Source: Ifrita kowaldi
Lineage: Eukaryota > Chordata > Aves > Passeriformes > Cinclosomatidae
NCBI GenBank assembly: GCA_013398055.1
Contig: VZRS01009635.1
Span: 248,001 to 312,000 of the forward strand
Length of the DNA: 64,000 nucleotides
Direction: 5' to 3'
Every line of letters starts with the position of its first letter. Within the stretch, counting starts at the first letter, position 1. Of this stretch, positions 51,396-63,736 are shown in pieces. Below the pieces are notes generated by a model. The model searched no databases and was not told where the DNA came from. It saw nothing but the letters and a program-made list of their open reading frames with translations. The translations under genes and the position numbers were made by a program.

Positions 51396-52659
51396 AAAAC
51401 ATTAAAGAAAGTGACAGAAATCAGAACTACCAGCCAGTAAGAATTCTGTTTCATTTCACTAAAAAATAATTTTCTTGAGATACATTCTGTACATTAGAGT
51501 ACAATTAGATACACTGAAATTGTTGGTATGTTTATATAAGCATAATATAAAACAGCTGGTAATTTTTTGTTTTACTCCCCACATCATTAAAATAATAAAT
51601 TAACAATAAATATCTGCTCTTATCGTAAAAATGTACTTGAAAAAAAAGAATTACAAATAAATAAAATTTGAATACCTTATTAAAATATTAAGTGAAATGT
51701 CATAGAAATATGATTCTGTCGGCATTGATTTTAGTTAAGATATACCAATATTTGCTGGCAAAAAATTGTGCTGCAAATAAACTTTCTATGGATGAGTGGT
51801 AGTCTCTGGCTAGAAAAAGGAGTCATTGCCCTTACTCTCACACAGTCTCAAAAATTCTGGGTAGCAGCAAAGCCCCAGTGATGAACTGAGCACACAAGGA
51901 AGTTGAAGAGCTTTCCCAGCTTCCCCTCTTCCCTTCTCTACTACTAAATGAAAGATTTATGCCTCCCTTAAGAATTGTATCATTTTTCATAGAGAAAATA
52001 ACAAACACTAACATAGACTAGAGAAAACAATGTTGTCAGAAGCAGCAGTTATTCCTGAATTTAAAGGACTGCAACATGAAGTCTGAATCTGTGGTCCTTA
52101 TTGAAGGACATGTGTACTGACTACTGCTAAATTGTGATCATGCAAAGATAATTTGTATTTAAACTTGTTGCTTCAGAATATCTTAGTGTTTCCATAAGAG
52201 TATGCAACATGTAAGAAAGTAAGAAAACAGACAGAAGTAATTAAGGAAACAGACCAGAAAAAAAAATTTTTTTGAGGAAGAAAAGTGACTGATGAGACAG
52301 TGACATGAAGAAAAGAAAGTCAATTGACAATCTTAGATAATACAGTACCGTTTAATTTGACTATATGGACATATCTACTTCCTTAATTAAACCATCAAAA
52401 GTATTTCTGGTAGCATTTGTACATTGTTGTTGCTAGAGAAAGTGATGAAAACTAAATAACAAAGCAAATTATCCCAGGTTTCAAATGTTTCATTCACTGT
52501 GGAAGAGACATTTGGGAAGTGAGAAGTATCTGAGAGTAATATAAAAGTCTTTATTGAAATTCAGAGTTATTATAAAAAATATGGCGACATTTGCCTACAG
52601 TATAATTAGGTATATGCAATATATATCAGACAGTACATCCTGATCATCCTGATTTTAAT

Positions 52660-52670
52660 CCCCCCCCCCC
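52660..52670. repeat. Homopolymer C11
   Basis: Eleven consecutive C residues followed by AAAACAC. Such runs are prone to length error in sequencing. Confidence 0.9.
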
Positions 52671-52860
52671 AAAACACTTTTGGTTTCTGCTTATGGGGAA
52701 GATGTTAATCTGCAATCCTTAATGTACCCTGGTAAGTAAATTTAATTCTTATGATCCAGTGAATACCTGAAGTAAAAAATAAAAATTAATTATAAAAAAT
52801 TAAGAATAAGACAGAATAAAAATGCACTGAGATTAAAATAAAATTAAAACTAAGAAATAA

Positions 52861-52935
52861 AAACAAAAACCAATCCAAAAAACAAACAAACAAACAAACA
52901 AACAAAAAAAACCACAAAAAAACCACACCCAGAGA
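52861..52935. repeat. (AAAC)n and A/C-rich tract
   Basis: About eight AAAC units at 52877-52910 lie within a longer A-rich tract. It is the clearest simple repeat among the A/C-rich patches of the window. Confidence 0.85.
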
Positions 52936-55511
52936 AACACTACCAAAAACCCCCAACCCATAATTTAGCACAAAAGAAAAACAGTTCAACTAAACTGCAA
53001 AGCTCAGTGTAAAGCAAAGTTTGCATTAAACATATTAAGGGCAACCTCCAGAAATTAAGTTTGTCAGCAGATAAAGAAGTAAAAATGTATAGAATTAAAA
53101 ATATAGCTTGGTGTAATTTCATACAGACATTTAAGAAACCCATGTAACTCTGAAAACTAGTGAAATCCAGGTAAAAATACATTAAAATGTTATGTTTCTT
53201 CTTAAAGTATTATGTTTCTATATTAGAAAAAAATATCTCTTCATAGCAAGTCTCTTTTGAAAAACCTTGATAACCATTTTGTACTTCCTTATTTTCAATT
53301 TAAAATGGAGTTAGGAATGTCAAGTATTCATATATCGGTCCCCATCTTAGCAAAAAAAAAATAATATTGTTTTAGATAAAATTCACATTTAGTGAACTTT
53401 TTATCCCCACATCGAAAAATTTTATGGAGCCTGAGATAAATTATTTGACTATAGCTAATAACTAAACTTAACACAGAGCTAGTAAATTGTAATTTTATTA
53501 AGTTATATAAGATAATAATTATAGTAATAATAATAATAATATTTTTATATGAGAAATATGAATTTTAAAATGTTCTTTTAAAAGTTGTTTTTCTGTTTTT
53601 TGCAGTGGCTGACGCTCATATCCTGCTTCATGGTTATTGACACACCATGATCTTCTGATCTTTCTAAGTGAAGTTTCATTTTTGTCACTACTATTTTCAA
53701 AAGTGTAATTTCTGAAGTAAAAGCACTAGTACATACTCAGATAAGATCAAGAAGTGCCTGGCACGTGTCCATTGGCATTCCCCTCAGGAAAACATCCCTT
53801 GTCTGCCCTTTCCCAGCTTTCTACCAGGTACAACAGACCACAACCTTCTGTGCTGGATGAGCAGAGCAGCCCTTCTGCCCTCACTGGTCAGACAGATCAC
53901 TGCCAGTGACTGCTACTGAGAGCTTCATTTCCACAAACTGCCCCTTAGTGGTGTTGCCCAAATTCATCTTCAGTTCATCTACATGATATTGGAGCAGCAA
54001 ATAAATGGAAAAATCTAGGCTTAGGGAAGACTGGGGTAATATATAAAAATAACACCATTTATTTAAGGATGTTAGGCATTTACTCTCTCAGGAAATCAAA
54101 AACACCTAAACTGTAAGGAATGACTCTTTATTCTCAGCTCCTCAGATTTCTTTGGTGATCAGATTTTTGCAATGTCTTTTCTGAGTTGCTTTTTACACTC
54201 TCACAATGCAATTAATTTAGTTAATTGTAGAATGTAGAATGTAGTTCTATTTAATTTGGTTGCTCTATGACTCCCCCCTAACTAAAAAATACAAAACATT
54301 CAATTGATTCATCATATGAATTATCAGCAAAGACAGTTTTATATGTGTGTAGTACTTCACAAAGTATAGTAATATTCAGAGTTGTCCTTATTCAACAAAA
54401 TCAGGGGAGTATCTATTTACTCAGACTAAAATATTTAACACACAATTTAAATATTAATGAATAATGGTTACACTAAGTCAACAGACTTTTTGCAAATGTC
54501 CTTATTTGTAATGGATGAATTTAGATTATTTCCTTTCTGCTTCATGAGCAATTACTGACTTTGACTTCATGTCTCATATAATACATATGATATCAGTTTA
54601 TTCTTCTGATGATCTGAGCAGCCTTTTACAATCCTTCTTCTGTTCTTGCATACCACCTTGTTGCTCAAAGACATGAAATGCTTGTTCCAGCTGAATGTCT
54701 AAAGTGTTTTACATGACATTTACATTTAATGAAATGTTGTATTACATGAATTACAAGCAAAGAGCATTAGGAAATACAAATGCGAATCCTAACTCCCAAC
54801 AACTGACAACAGCTATCTAACCACTTAGTACAACATGCAAAATAGCACTTCTGCCCCGGGCATTCAGCAGAAGAACTGAAGCAAGAAAATTAAAGAGAAG
54901 TTCAAAAAACCCCACCTTGCTTCAATGATTTTTGTTCTTGAGAACCAAAAGAAAACCTGATGATTAAAGGTTTCAGTCATGTATATTTACAATCCCTACA
55001 ACCGTGCCTGATCATCTAAGTCATACCTAAACCCCTATGTTTATTCTCTCTCTAGCTACGATACTCTTGCATACTTAGGGTTTGGGGTTTTTTTCCATCG
55101 AAGTCGTTTTTTCAGAACATATTTTTGATGAATTTAAACTGAAATTTCCCATGTCCAGACAAGTCCATTATAACAGTAATTTTCTGTTTCCTGGGTTATG
55201 CTGGAAATAAAATTGAGGTAATGCAAGTATTTAAACCGCAACAAAGTCCATGTCTGCATTATATTTTTATATTTTCTGACCATTTTTTAATGTTTCCAAA
55301 TCCAGATCTGCCTTAATCCAAAATCCGTTGACAGCAATAGCTTATCACTGATTCCAAATGAAAAGATTCAGAAGCTCAAATGTGTTATAAAGTTAGGCAC
55401 AGCACAGTTAATATGGATATACGTCTTTTGGATGAATAAATGTTTGACTTAGAGCCCAGCACAGGACTGCTTACAAAATGTTATGTAGATGTATCTTCAA
55501 AAATAAAAACC

Positions 55512-56440
55512 TGTGGCAGGGGTTGCTGTAGACAAAATGGGAGCTTCAGACAAATTTTATTAGAGAAGCCCTCCTGTTGAGTCACAAGGTGCAGAGAGAA
55601 CCCCCATGCTTACCAAACCACTTCTCAGAGGGGAGCCTGGGTGTGGCTGGATCCAGTCTTGGCCTCAGACTTTGGTAAGAGTTTCTGTCTAAAGATTACA
55701 TAGGTGTAGTTGAACCTTTATACAATTTTTTTCTGGGGGATTAAGGATGGCAAACCATTTATATATATACAAATACATATGATTTATTATTAAAATAAGA
55801 CAAAAATATCAGAATTATTTACTACAGAGTACAGGATCTATAACAACTATGATAATATAGTGCTTTGCAAAGTAATATTGAAGCAATTATACTAAAGGAA
55901 TTGTATTAATGCTAGCAGAAACAATAATTAAGTAGTGATTGATATTACCCATGCCAACTGTGGGCAAATCTCTTTCACTCAGCCTCAAGGAGTAACCTTG
56001 AGAAGTGTCCCCACTCAAGGGAGGAATCTGCACACATACACTCCAAGGAGGGATATGAGTAGACCCTGATGTTAAAATTCAGGACTGATTTTTTGCAGTA
56101 TAGAATAATTGACGGCCAGTCATATGTCTCCAGACCAGTGGTGTCAGCTCAACAGCTTTAGATAAGTTATCAGAAGTATCACCTTTTTGTTGGTTTATCC
56201 AGGTCATTTATCAGGTCTACCACTTCTTCACCTTACCATTAGGATGTTTAACTTTAGGATTCATGGGTCAGACTGGTTTCAGCATTATTCAAAACCAAAA
56301 GCAACATGATGCCCCCTTCTTCATTTCCCACTGATAACTTTGAAAATAGGGCATTGTTCAAGTTGTTTTACCCTATTACAGGCATCCTGCTACAGGGGGG
56401 TCATAAACATAGCCTTTGGAAAAGCAGTATTTCCTACACA
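55512..56440 (-). mobile_element. Probable LTR of an avian endogenous retrovirus, - orientation
   Basis: The left edge TGTGGCAGGGGTTGCTG would be the complement of an LTR ending in CA. Some 45 bp inside it an AATAAA on the - strand (55556-55561) fits a polyadenylation signal. The block 55512-55680 is GC-richer, and 55950-56440 contains further LTR-like words such as CCTTGAGAAGTGTCCCCACT. The middle, about 55740-55920, is plain AT-rich DNA, so it may be two pieces or a degraded element. I found no target duplication and cannot name the family. Confidence 0.4.
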
Positions 56441-58126
56441 TAACTCTAAAATGACACATCCAATAGTTATCAAATAGGAGCAGCACATAAAATCTATTCT
56501 TTTTCTTCTTTAAACACTAAATCTTTATCTTGCCCTTGGATATAATTTCTAAATTTTAAAAAATTAAATAAAATTTTTGAAATAACTGTGTATTTGTTTA
56601 CCACTAGAGGCATCATCACTGAACTATAACTATGTTGGTTTTTTTTCTAGGATTGCCATTTGAATTCTGCTCATCCGAGTCTCAATTATTTTGTCTTTAG
56701 TTACTATTCTTCATATAGTACATTCTTGTGAGACCTTCCAGTTAAGCAAGGACTTGAGTAGTCATGAATGGCTAACCAAGAATGACAAAAAAAGCCTGAG
56801 AAACACCTATTTAAATTTCCAGTGTCACACATCTAGAAACATGATAAACAAACATCCAGGACCATCTTCACTATGAAAACTAAAGTACAAAGGCAATTAA
56901 CATACCTCATGCTATCAAGATCTACATATCACAAGATAAATCAATGCTATTTTCATTTTTACCTCGAATTAGTTATAGTTAATATCTCAAAAGTTTGTTT
57001 GGTTTTTTGTTTGTTTGCTTTTTAATATAGTTTTTCTTTCAGATTAAAAAATAAAAAAGTTATAATGTGGAGAAAGATCCCAAACACAACTCTACATGAT
57101 CATAGGTGTGAGTTTTGAGAAATAAAAATAAGCTTTTTTATTGGTTTTTATTATTAATCTTTGGATAATCCATAATACAAATGGAAGTCTGTTGGAGGTA
57201 AGCTTACCATACTTTCTCTAGTGACTTTTAGTTCTTGTGCTCATTTGAACACACGCCTGAATCAGTTCTGCCCTTACAGGCTTCCCCTACTGAGTTCTGA
57301 GTACATATCTGACAGATGTTCTTGCTCTCACAGAAGGGGGTTGCACTGTGAAACTCCTTGTTCTTCGACCTGGTCTCAGCACTAAGACTCTGCTTTAATG
57401 GCAGGGATCAGCCCACCCCATCTCACATCTGCCTTTGTGGTAACTCTGTGGCTATGCTGCAGTCTCAGAACAGTGCCTTATGTTATGCAGTACTCCATGA
57501 CACTATTTATAATTCCACCATGGCACAAATTGCTACAGGAAGTCATGAAAGTTAATAATTTCAATTGGTTTCATAAGCTGTCAGGCCACTGAGAGCTATC
57601 AAGTGCAAAGAGGAAGACAACGGAAGAGAAAGTCTCTTGAGCTGTAGATGACTAGACAGAGTGGGTACTTTCACCATATGCTCCTTGTGTTTTCAATTAC
57701 CATTTGCCCCAGAATATACAGTTGGCTGTGGTTCTATGCAAGATACTGAGCTAGAGACATTCATTCTTATCAAAATATTGTTCTGATGTCATTTAACTTC
57801 CAACATCAGTTAGGGTTGATTTTTTTTGTAGTAGAAATATTCTTTCCAGTGATCCTTTCATAATACTGCATAAATTTCTGGGTTTTTTTAAAATTTTGTT
57901 TAATTTTTACACTTCAAACCAAGCAAAAACCTTCAAAATCTATGAATCAGGTTCATTTTATAATACTGTAATAAAATACTAGATTACAGTTTTCACTGAT
58001 ATGTTTAGTTCATCTCTAGATTCAACTCTGCTTCCACCGGAGAGAAAAAAAAAAAAAGGAAAAGTAAGTTGATAAGGTAAGAAGTCAGATATTTATTTTT
58101 CTTTTCTATGTCTGAATATACACTGG

Positions 58127-58152
58127 ATAATATAATATAATATAATATAATA
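58127..58152. repeat. Microsatellite (ATAAT)n
   Basis: About five perfect copies of ATAAT. Confidence 0.9.
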
Positions 58153-59405
58153 CTGAGGGATATAATCTAGCCAAATTTGAATTATAAAAAAAATTTAGAA
58201 AAAGAAAAGATTGTATATTTACCTGGTCATACAGTAAATATCCTGGTGCCCTGCAATTGAGCAGGTCCCTTCTTCTTCACCTTCTAAGGCTCTGCAAAGG
58301 TGGCCCAAAGCAGCTGGGGGCTCTTTTGTGCTGCCCTCAATAGCATGACAACACATCAAGCCATGTTGACAAGAGTGGAACGGAGTCCAAAGAAGAATTA
58401 ATCCTCCTGTGGCAAAGACTGCATGCAGACTTATTTTCTGTGATGTGAAAATTGACTACTCACTTTCTTATCACTGTCTACATGCTTAGCTTCTCCTTCT
58501 ATGATAACTGAAATTGTAGTGAATAGCTGTCATCTTGCAATAGCTGTTACCTGGTGTTATCCTGAAACTCACTTGGGGTATGCATGGGATTGTAAGAGCC
58601 TGAAAGCACTCCTGGGTTTCCTAATTACAGGTACTAGCCAGTAGAAATATTATGTTCCACACATCCAGACTGTGAGTCACATCAGAAGCAGGACAGTCAT
58701 TTCTGTTCATTTCCATCATGAATCAGATGGGCAGTTTCCAGGCATGCTTATATGGCACAAAAAGCTTCAGGACTCTTGTTGAGTATCACATACAAATAAC
58801 TAAAAACTACCATGTATTGAGCAGGGTTGAGCCTCTACCCATTTTTTAACTTATGTCTAAGATATGTGTGAAAATAAGGTCTTAATTACAAAATTGTCAC
58901 TCATTCTGCCTCTAACATGTTTTATTTGAACTACACATATAAATGTGATAAATGTGCAATATGTCCCAAACAATTAAGTATTAGCTGTTTGAAAAAAGCA
59001 GGGTGGTACTTAGTGATCTTATCACGAAACAAGCCTCTTGTGTCACAACTAAACGACAAAAACAGTGATTATAGACTTGTTATAAACAGAAGATACCTCT
59101 GGATAAAATAATTTTATTTGTGCTGCTTTTCTAACCAGGTTTACTTCACCAATCAGTAAACTAACACTGACACCTTGTCAGGGCAAGATGATAATAATTA
59201 ATAGTGCACAGTTAGAATTTCATAGCACATTACATGCATTTGGGGGAATAAGATAAAAGAAAATGTCACTAATTTATAGTCTGTAAAAGCTTTAGCAACT
59301 TAAAGCTGCCTGCTAATACATTAATTTCCTTCATGGAAGAGTTGAAAAATTGCCTTGAAACACTTCCAGATCAGAATGGTGAGTGTAATCATGGAATAAA
59401 TTTAG

Positions 59406-59451
59406 TTTCTGTCTGCTGTATTCTAGCATTTCTGTCTGCTATATTCTAGCA
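59406..59451. repeat. Tandem duplication of a 23-bp unit
   Basis: Two adjacent copies of a unit starting TTTCTGTCTGCT and ending ATTCTAGCA differ at one position (GTATT against ATATT). Confidence 0.9.
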
Positions 59452-60529
59452 AAGATGTTTGTTCTGAAATAGAGCTATAAATATTGGTAAAAGTATTCTG
59501 TGCTGGCAAGGGAGTGAGGTCAGAGTAGGCCAGTGCAGGGCCTTTGCTGGATCTCATCAAGAATGGTCCAAGGTACTCTAAATCGCAGGTTGTATTAATT
59601 GTATACAGATTCTTAAGAAAGTTTTTCTTATGTTTCTCTGAGTAGGAACCCCATTAGAGCAGACACGGTCTGTCCAAGATCACCAGCTTCTTGAATACGA
59701 TGTCTCTCACATGTCTCTGAGTACAGGGTGGGAAAGCTGGAGGGTTGCATTTCAGTGAAATTCACAAAACCGACTTTCCAAGGAGAAAGAAATTATAGTG
59801 GCATCAGGATACTACATTTTATAAACTAGAATAAACTTCACTTCCACTCAAATATTTTTTTCAGGCTTGTTGGACCAGAGAGAGTCAAATGAGATGAAAA
59901 AGTTCTATTTAATTTAATCATCCGCTGTTTAATAAATGAACAGAACTTAATGCATTATAAATATTGATGTTGGGCTGCTTATTTTAATTATAAAAACAAG
60001 ATGAAGAATATAAATTCACTGAGTAAAATATGAGTCTTGATCTTCCTTTATTGAATGTTCATCCCATTGCTAATGTGTAGAAACAGCTTTATTGTACTCT
60101 GTTACTTTATGAAAGCGAGAATTAAAAAGTAATATAAAAAGGGCTGAGGAAAAAGCTACAATTATTTAGTTTGCTACTACAAATTCTGAATTTTTGAAAC
60201 ATGAGATTCCTAAACTGAAGACAAAACATATTGCCCTCCTCCCAAATGTATAATCACTTACTTAAACTCTTTGAAACTAATGAAAAGATCATATTTTATC
60301 CAACAGTAGCTGGTTTAGGCCATCAGAGATTTATCTGACTTGAAGACCAGTTTTAGACACCAAACATCATAAACAGTTTAAAACAAAGTGCAATTATTCC
60401 AGCCCACTTGTGGAAGGAGAAGGAATAAATGAACTCTGCTTGCACTAGATCTTGTAACTTAACCACTTTTCTCTAAAGACCAGTATTTCCAGGTCTAGCT
60501 TCCACTTCAGTTAAACCAAGACCTGTACT

Positions 60530-60773
60530 GACAAGGAGCAGAGGTTTTAAGTTAAAAATGGGCAGATTTAGACTGGATATAAGCTAGACTTTTATTTTTC
60601 TAAGATGAGGGTAGTGGAACAGGCTGTCCACAGATGTGGATACCTCATTCCTGGAAGTGTTCAGGATTGGACAGGGCTTTGAGCAACCTGATGTAGTGAA
60701 ACATATCCTTATCCATGACAGACAAGATTAACGTTGAATGTCCCTTCCAATCCACACCATTCTATGATTTCTT
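60530..60773 (+). mobile_element. CR1 LINE 3' end
   Basis: The 3' UTR follows the CR1 order: AGCAGAGGTTTTAAG, GGGCAGATTTAGACTGGATA, GGTAGTGGAACAGGCTG, TCATTCCTGGAAGTGTTCAG, GGACAGGGCTTTGAGCAACC, GTCCCTTCCAATCC and the terminal CCATTCTATGATTT. It is 5' truncated at about 60530 and non-coding. Confidence 0.93.
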
Positions 60774-62295
60774 TAATCTGGTTAGGTAGTAACAACTTTT
60801 AACCTAATTATATTGAGCAGTTTTCCTGGTTTCTTAATAGAGTAAATAGGGTAGACTTTGTTTAAATAAAATCTATCATAGATTTTGGTCAGCTTTGCTG
60901 TCAACAGGAAAACTGATTAAAAATAAGGATATTGTGGTACTACATTTGCATTTATGTAAAAAGAAAAGAAAATCAAACCATCCAGCAGTAAAAGAGGTAA
61001 ACTTCTTGACTGGTGTAATATATATTAGACAAATGAAAAATCTTGATGCACTTTCTTTTACTATTTCAGACCAATAAAGAATATTTTTCCTGTGGTTTAT
61101 AGTAAATTCTTTCTGTTAGTATTTTTTGCTTCTCTCCATTTTCTATATATCAACTAGGATAAAATGGATGGAAAAGCATTAATAAAGAATTAATTTAACT
61201 GTGAAATCCCCTAATTAAATCAGTTCCACTATGTTTTCTCCCAATTCATTTTCTCCCAACTTGAATAGCTTATTAAGGTTCATGCAGTTTTGTAACTGAC
61301 TGCAAGAGATCTCTGACAACTTTAGTGTAAGTTCACCTCAGTACTCTCAGTTGAATTTCTTTTGGATATATAGTTGCAGGTTAACGTCAGAACCTAACAC
61401 TACACTTCCGACAATGAAGAACAGCCTGTCATACATGCTTGCTAAACTTGGGGTATATAATGCATAAAGAAGTATTATAAAACATATAAAGCAGCAGCAA
61501 TATATACAAAATTTCTGCATCCTGTCTGAAATGTACCTCTCCAGAATAGTTGTCCAATACAGAGGTGGCACACAGCCAGAAATGAGTGAATCAAGGAAAC
61601 GAGAGTCAGGATTCAGAGCAATTAGCAGGGCAGAGGAAGGAAACAGGTAGATCTTCCTCCTTCCTATGAATTTCTGCTTATCAGAAAATAATTAACATTC
61701 AAATACTTGATTACTCTCCAATCACTTATTAATCTCATTGTCAATTGTGGTGATTTACTTGCATCAGTAGGCCCAAATCAGAGGTCTAACATGGCCAGAA
61801 TCAATTTCCATCCAATACTGTCTGACCTGGTATGGCAAAGGTAGACTCAGTTTAAACACAAGCCTTTCTAGAGACTATTAACCACAACCTCCTCAAGAGC
61901 TGGAGCAGAACACCAACAGGTAAGCCTTTCCTGGACATTCACTATTTATTTCCTGCAGATATGTGAAGAGGAGTTTGTGAGGTGTCACTATTTTCTCATT
62001 ATTGGAGACAGGATGCCAGGAAAGAATACTGTCCTTTCAGGTCTGAGAAATCCCAATGCATGGCACCACTCCCAAATGCCATCTATTTCACAGTCCTGGT
62101 TCTACAGTTGCCCATTTTCAGTCTTGAATGCGCTCTCTGTAGACTGGGTGGTAGGATGGGTCATCAGGTGTTGGCAGGGAACCCTTGTGCTAGCCACAAC
62201 ACTTTGGTGTGAAAGAGTAATTTTTTCCCTGTAATGAATTGAAAGGCCAAGCTGCCAGAGAGGATACAGCCTTTGAGAATTAGCAGTGACAGAAA
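60774..62295. other. Non-coding DNA, no gene seen
   Basis: The first part is AT-rich. The interval 61750-62270 is GC-richer and open in two overlapping + strand frames (61977-62234); a CAGGTAAG donor-like word is at about 61917 and a CCTGCAG acceptor-like word at about 61959. The frames do not resemble a known protein, and an unlisted repeat is as likely as an exon. Confidence 0.45.
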
Positions 62296-62383
62296 ACAAA
62301 CAAACAAACAAAAAAACCCCAGAAAAACAAACAACAACAACAAAAAAAACCCAAACAAACAAAAAACCAAAAAACAAAAAAAA
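62296..62383. repeat. A/C-rich low-complexity tract
   Basis: AAAC, AAC and CCCAAAC steps form about 88 bp of A-rich DNA. It supplies the Lys/Asn/Gln-rich start of a 172-codon frame (62273-62791), which for that reason I do not call a gene. Confidence 0.85.
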
Positions 62384-62882
62384 TCAGAGGGCTGCTTTAC
62401 TCTTACCAGTAGAGTAGGAGAAAATTTCGTCCATAGTTTCTGCTTTAGCTTCTCTGAGATAAAACCATGGTACTTGCCGATTCCTCCAAGATCGAGGTTT
62501 ATCTTTGGCTATAGCAGTTGCAGAACACAACCATGTAGAATACAAACCCAAACAACCCAAGTAGTTTATTTAAAGCTTGTTTGTCAAAGAAACCTTAGAC
62601 CAGCCAAAGAAATTCAGACGTTAATTAAAACTGTTCATTCCACTTCTAAATTAAATCCTGAGTGGGATTTCAAATTATATCACTTCAGAAAGCAACATGA
62701 ACAAGAAACTAACAATTCTAAAGAAAAACTCATTGAGGAAAATGTGTCTGAGTTACTTAGCTTTGCATTCACAGCTGAAGGAAAAGATTAATTTTTTATT
62801 ACTTGTTTTGCCCATTACCTCTCCCAATTACTATCCTTATCTCAAAACCTCAACTGGGCTTTGGGCACCAAAAAGACTCTAG
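62384..62882. other. Non-coding DNA next to the LTR
   Basis: Open in one + strand frame up to 62791 without recognisable domains. This is where internal retroviral sequence would lie if the neighbouring - strand LTR were a 5' LTR. I see no convincing primer-binding site or gag/pol similarity, so the LTR is taken as solo. Confidence 0.45.
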
Positions 62883-63061
62883 TGGTTTGACCCTGGCTGA
62901 ATGCCAGACACCCACCAAAGCCATTCTACCAGTCCTTCCACAACTGGAAAAGGGAGACAAAATATAATGAAAGGTTCATTAGTTAAGATAAGGACTGAGA
63001 GAGATGACTCACCAATTACCGTCACACACAAAACAGATTCAGCTTGTGGACATGAATTGAA

Positions 63062-63067
63062 TTTATT
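63062..63067 (-). promoter_or_regulatory. Polyadenylation signal AATAAA of the - strand LTR
   Basis: TTTATT on the + strand reads AATAAA in LTR sense, about 180 bp before the LTR's 3' end. Position and family layout fit the R/U5 region. Confidence 0.5.
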
Positions 63068-63241
63068 ACCAGTTGGAATCAGAGCAGGATAATGAGAAGT
63101 AAAATAAATCTTAGAACTACATTCCATCCTTCCCAAGATCTACCTCCTCCCCCAGTGGCACACGGAGATAGGGAATGGGGGTTATGGTCAGTTCTTCATA
63201 TGTTTTTCCTGCCACTGCTTGGGGAGGAGGTCTTTCCCCTG

Positions 63242-63510
63242 CTCCAGCATGGGGTGCCTCCCACAGGAGACAGTTCTCCATGAACTTCTCCAATGTGGGT
63301 CACTCTTCCATGAGGTACAGTCCTTCAAGGGCAGCCTTCTCCAACGTGGATCCCCTACAGGGTCGCAAGTCCTACCAGAAAACCTGCTCCAGTGTGGGCT
63401 CCTCTCTCCATGAGTCCACAAGTTCTTGCATGGAGCCTGTTCCAGCATGGGTCTCCCATGGGCTCACAGCCTCAGCTCTGGTGTGGGTCTCCTCCATGGG
63501 CTGAGGGTAG
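63242..63510. repeat. Diverged tandem repeat inside the LTR
   Basis: A CTCCANNNTGGG-type word begins near 63242, 63288, 63339, 63387, 63440 and 63476, giving units of about 46-53 bp with a shorter last unit. Most are followed by a CTCCC/CATG-rich segment. The copies are too diverged for a recent expansion and probably reflect a repeat built into this LTR family. Confidence 0.7.
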
Positions 63511-63728
63511 ATCTCTGCACCCATGTGGACCTCCATGGGCTGCAGGGGCACAGCTACTTCCCCATGGACTTCACCACAGGCTGCAGAGGAATCCCAGCTC
63601 CAGCACATCCAGCACTTCCTCCCTCTCCTTCCTTACTGACCTTGGTTTCTGCAGAATTGTTCCTCTTACATGTTCTCACTCTGTGCTTCTCTGGCTGCAA
63701 TTATATCTGCACAGTAACTTTTTGCCTC

Positions 63729-63736
63729 CTTAAATA
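63729..63736 (-). promoter_or_regulatory. TATA-like box of the - strand LTR
   Basis: CTTAAATA on the + strand reads TATTTAAG in LTR sense and is followed by GAGG, matching the TATA position of the related LTR at 26104-26111. Confidence 0.55.

Larger units (their letters stand above)
51396..55511. other. AT-rich non-coding DNA, no gene seen
   Basis: Mostly unique. Low-complexity DNA lies at 52660-52670 (C11), 52790-52935 (A-rich with AAAC steps) and about 53518-53545 (ATA steps). The interval 53740-53990 is GC-richer but has no convincing frame. Phe/Leu-rich - strand frames at 52786-53182 reflect the A-rich + strand. Confidence 0.55.
56441..60529. other. Non-coding DNA with small repeats, no gene seen
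   Basis: Mostly AT-rich and unique. The interval 57290-57560 is GC-richer and open in two overlapping + strand frames of about 65 codons, neither recognisable. The interval 58240-58440 is GC-richer and unassigned. An ATAAT microsatellite and a 23-bp duplication are listed separately. Confidence 0.5.

Noticed and set aside
52786..53182. Phe/Val/Leu-rich - strand frames suggesting membrane segments
   Set aside because: They come from A-rich and AAAC-repeat DNA on the + strand.
61910..61965. Donor-like CAGGTAAG followed about 40 bp later by acceptor-like CCTGCAG
   Set aside because: The order and spacing would make a 40-bp intron, too short for vertebrates, and the flanking frames are not recognisable.
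62273..62791. A 172-codon + strand frame, the longest of the window
   Set aside because: Its first 40 codons are an A/C-rich low-complexity tract, and the rest has no recognisable domain or exon context.
62850..62885. A TGGTGCCCAAAG word just outside the 3' end of the - strand LTR, resembling a retroviral primer-binding site
   Set aside because: Only the first few bases fit a tRNA 3' end and no gag-like sequence follows, so a provirus is not supported.
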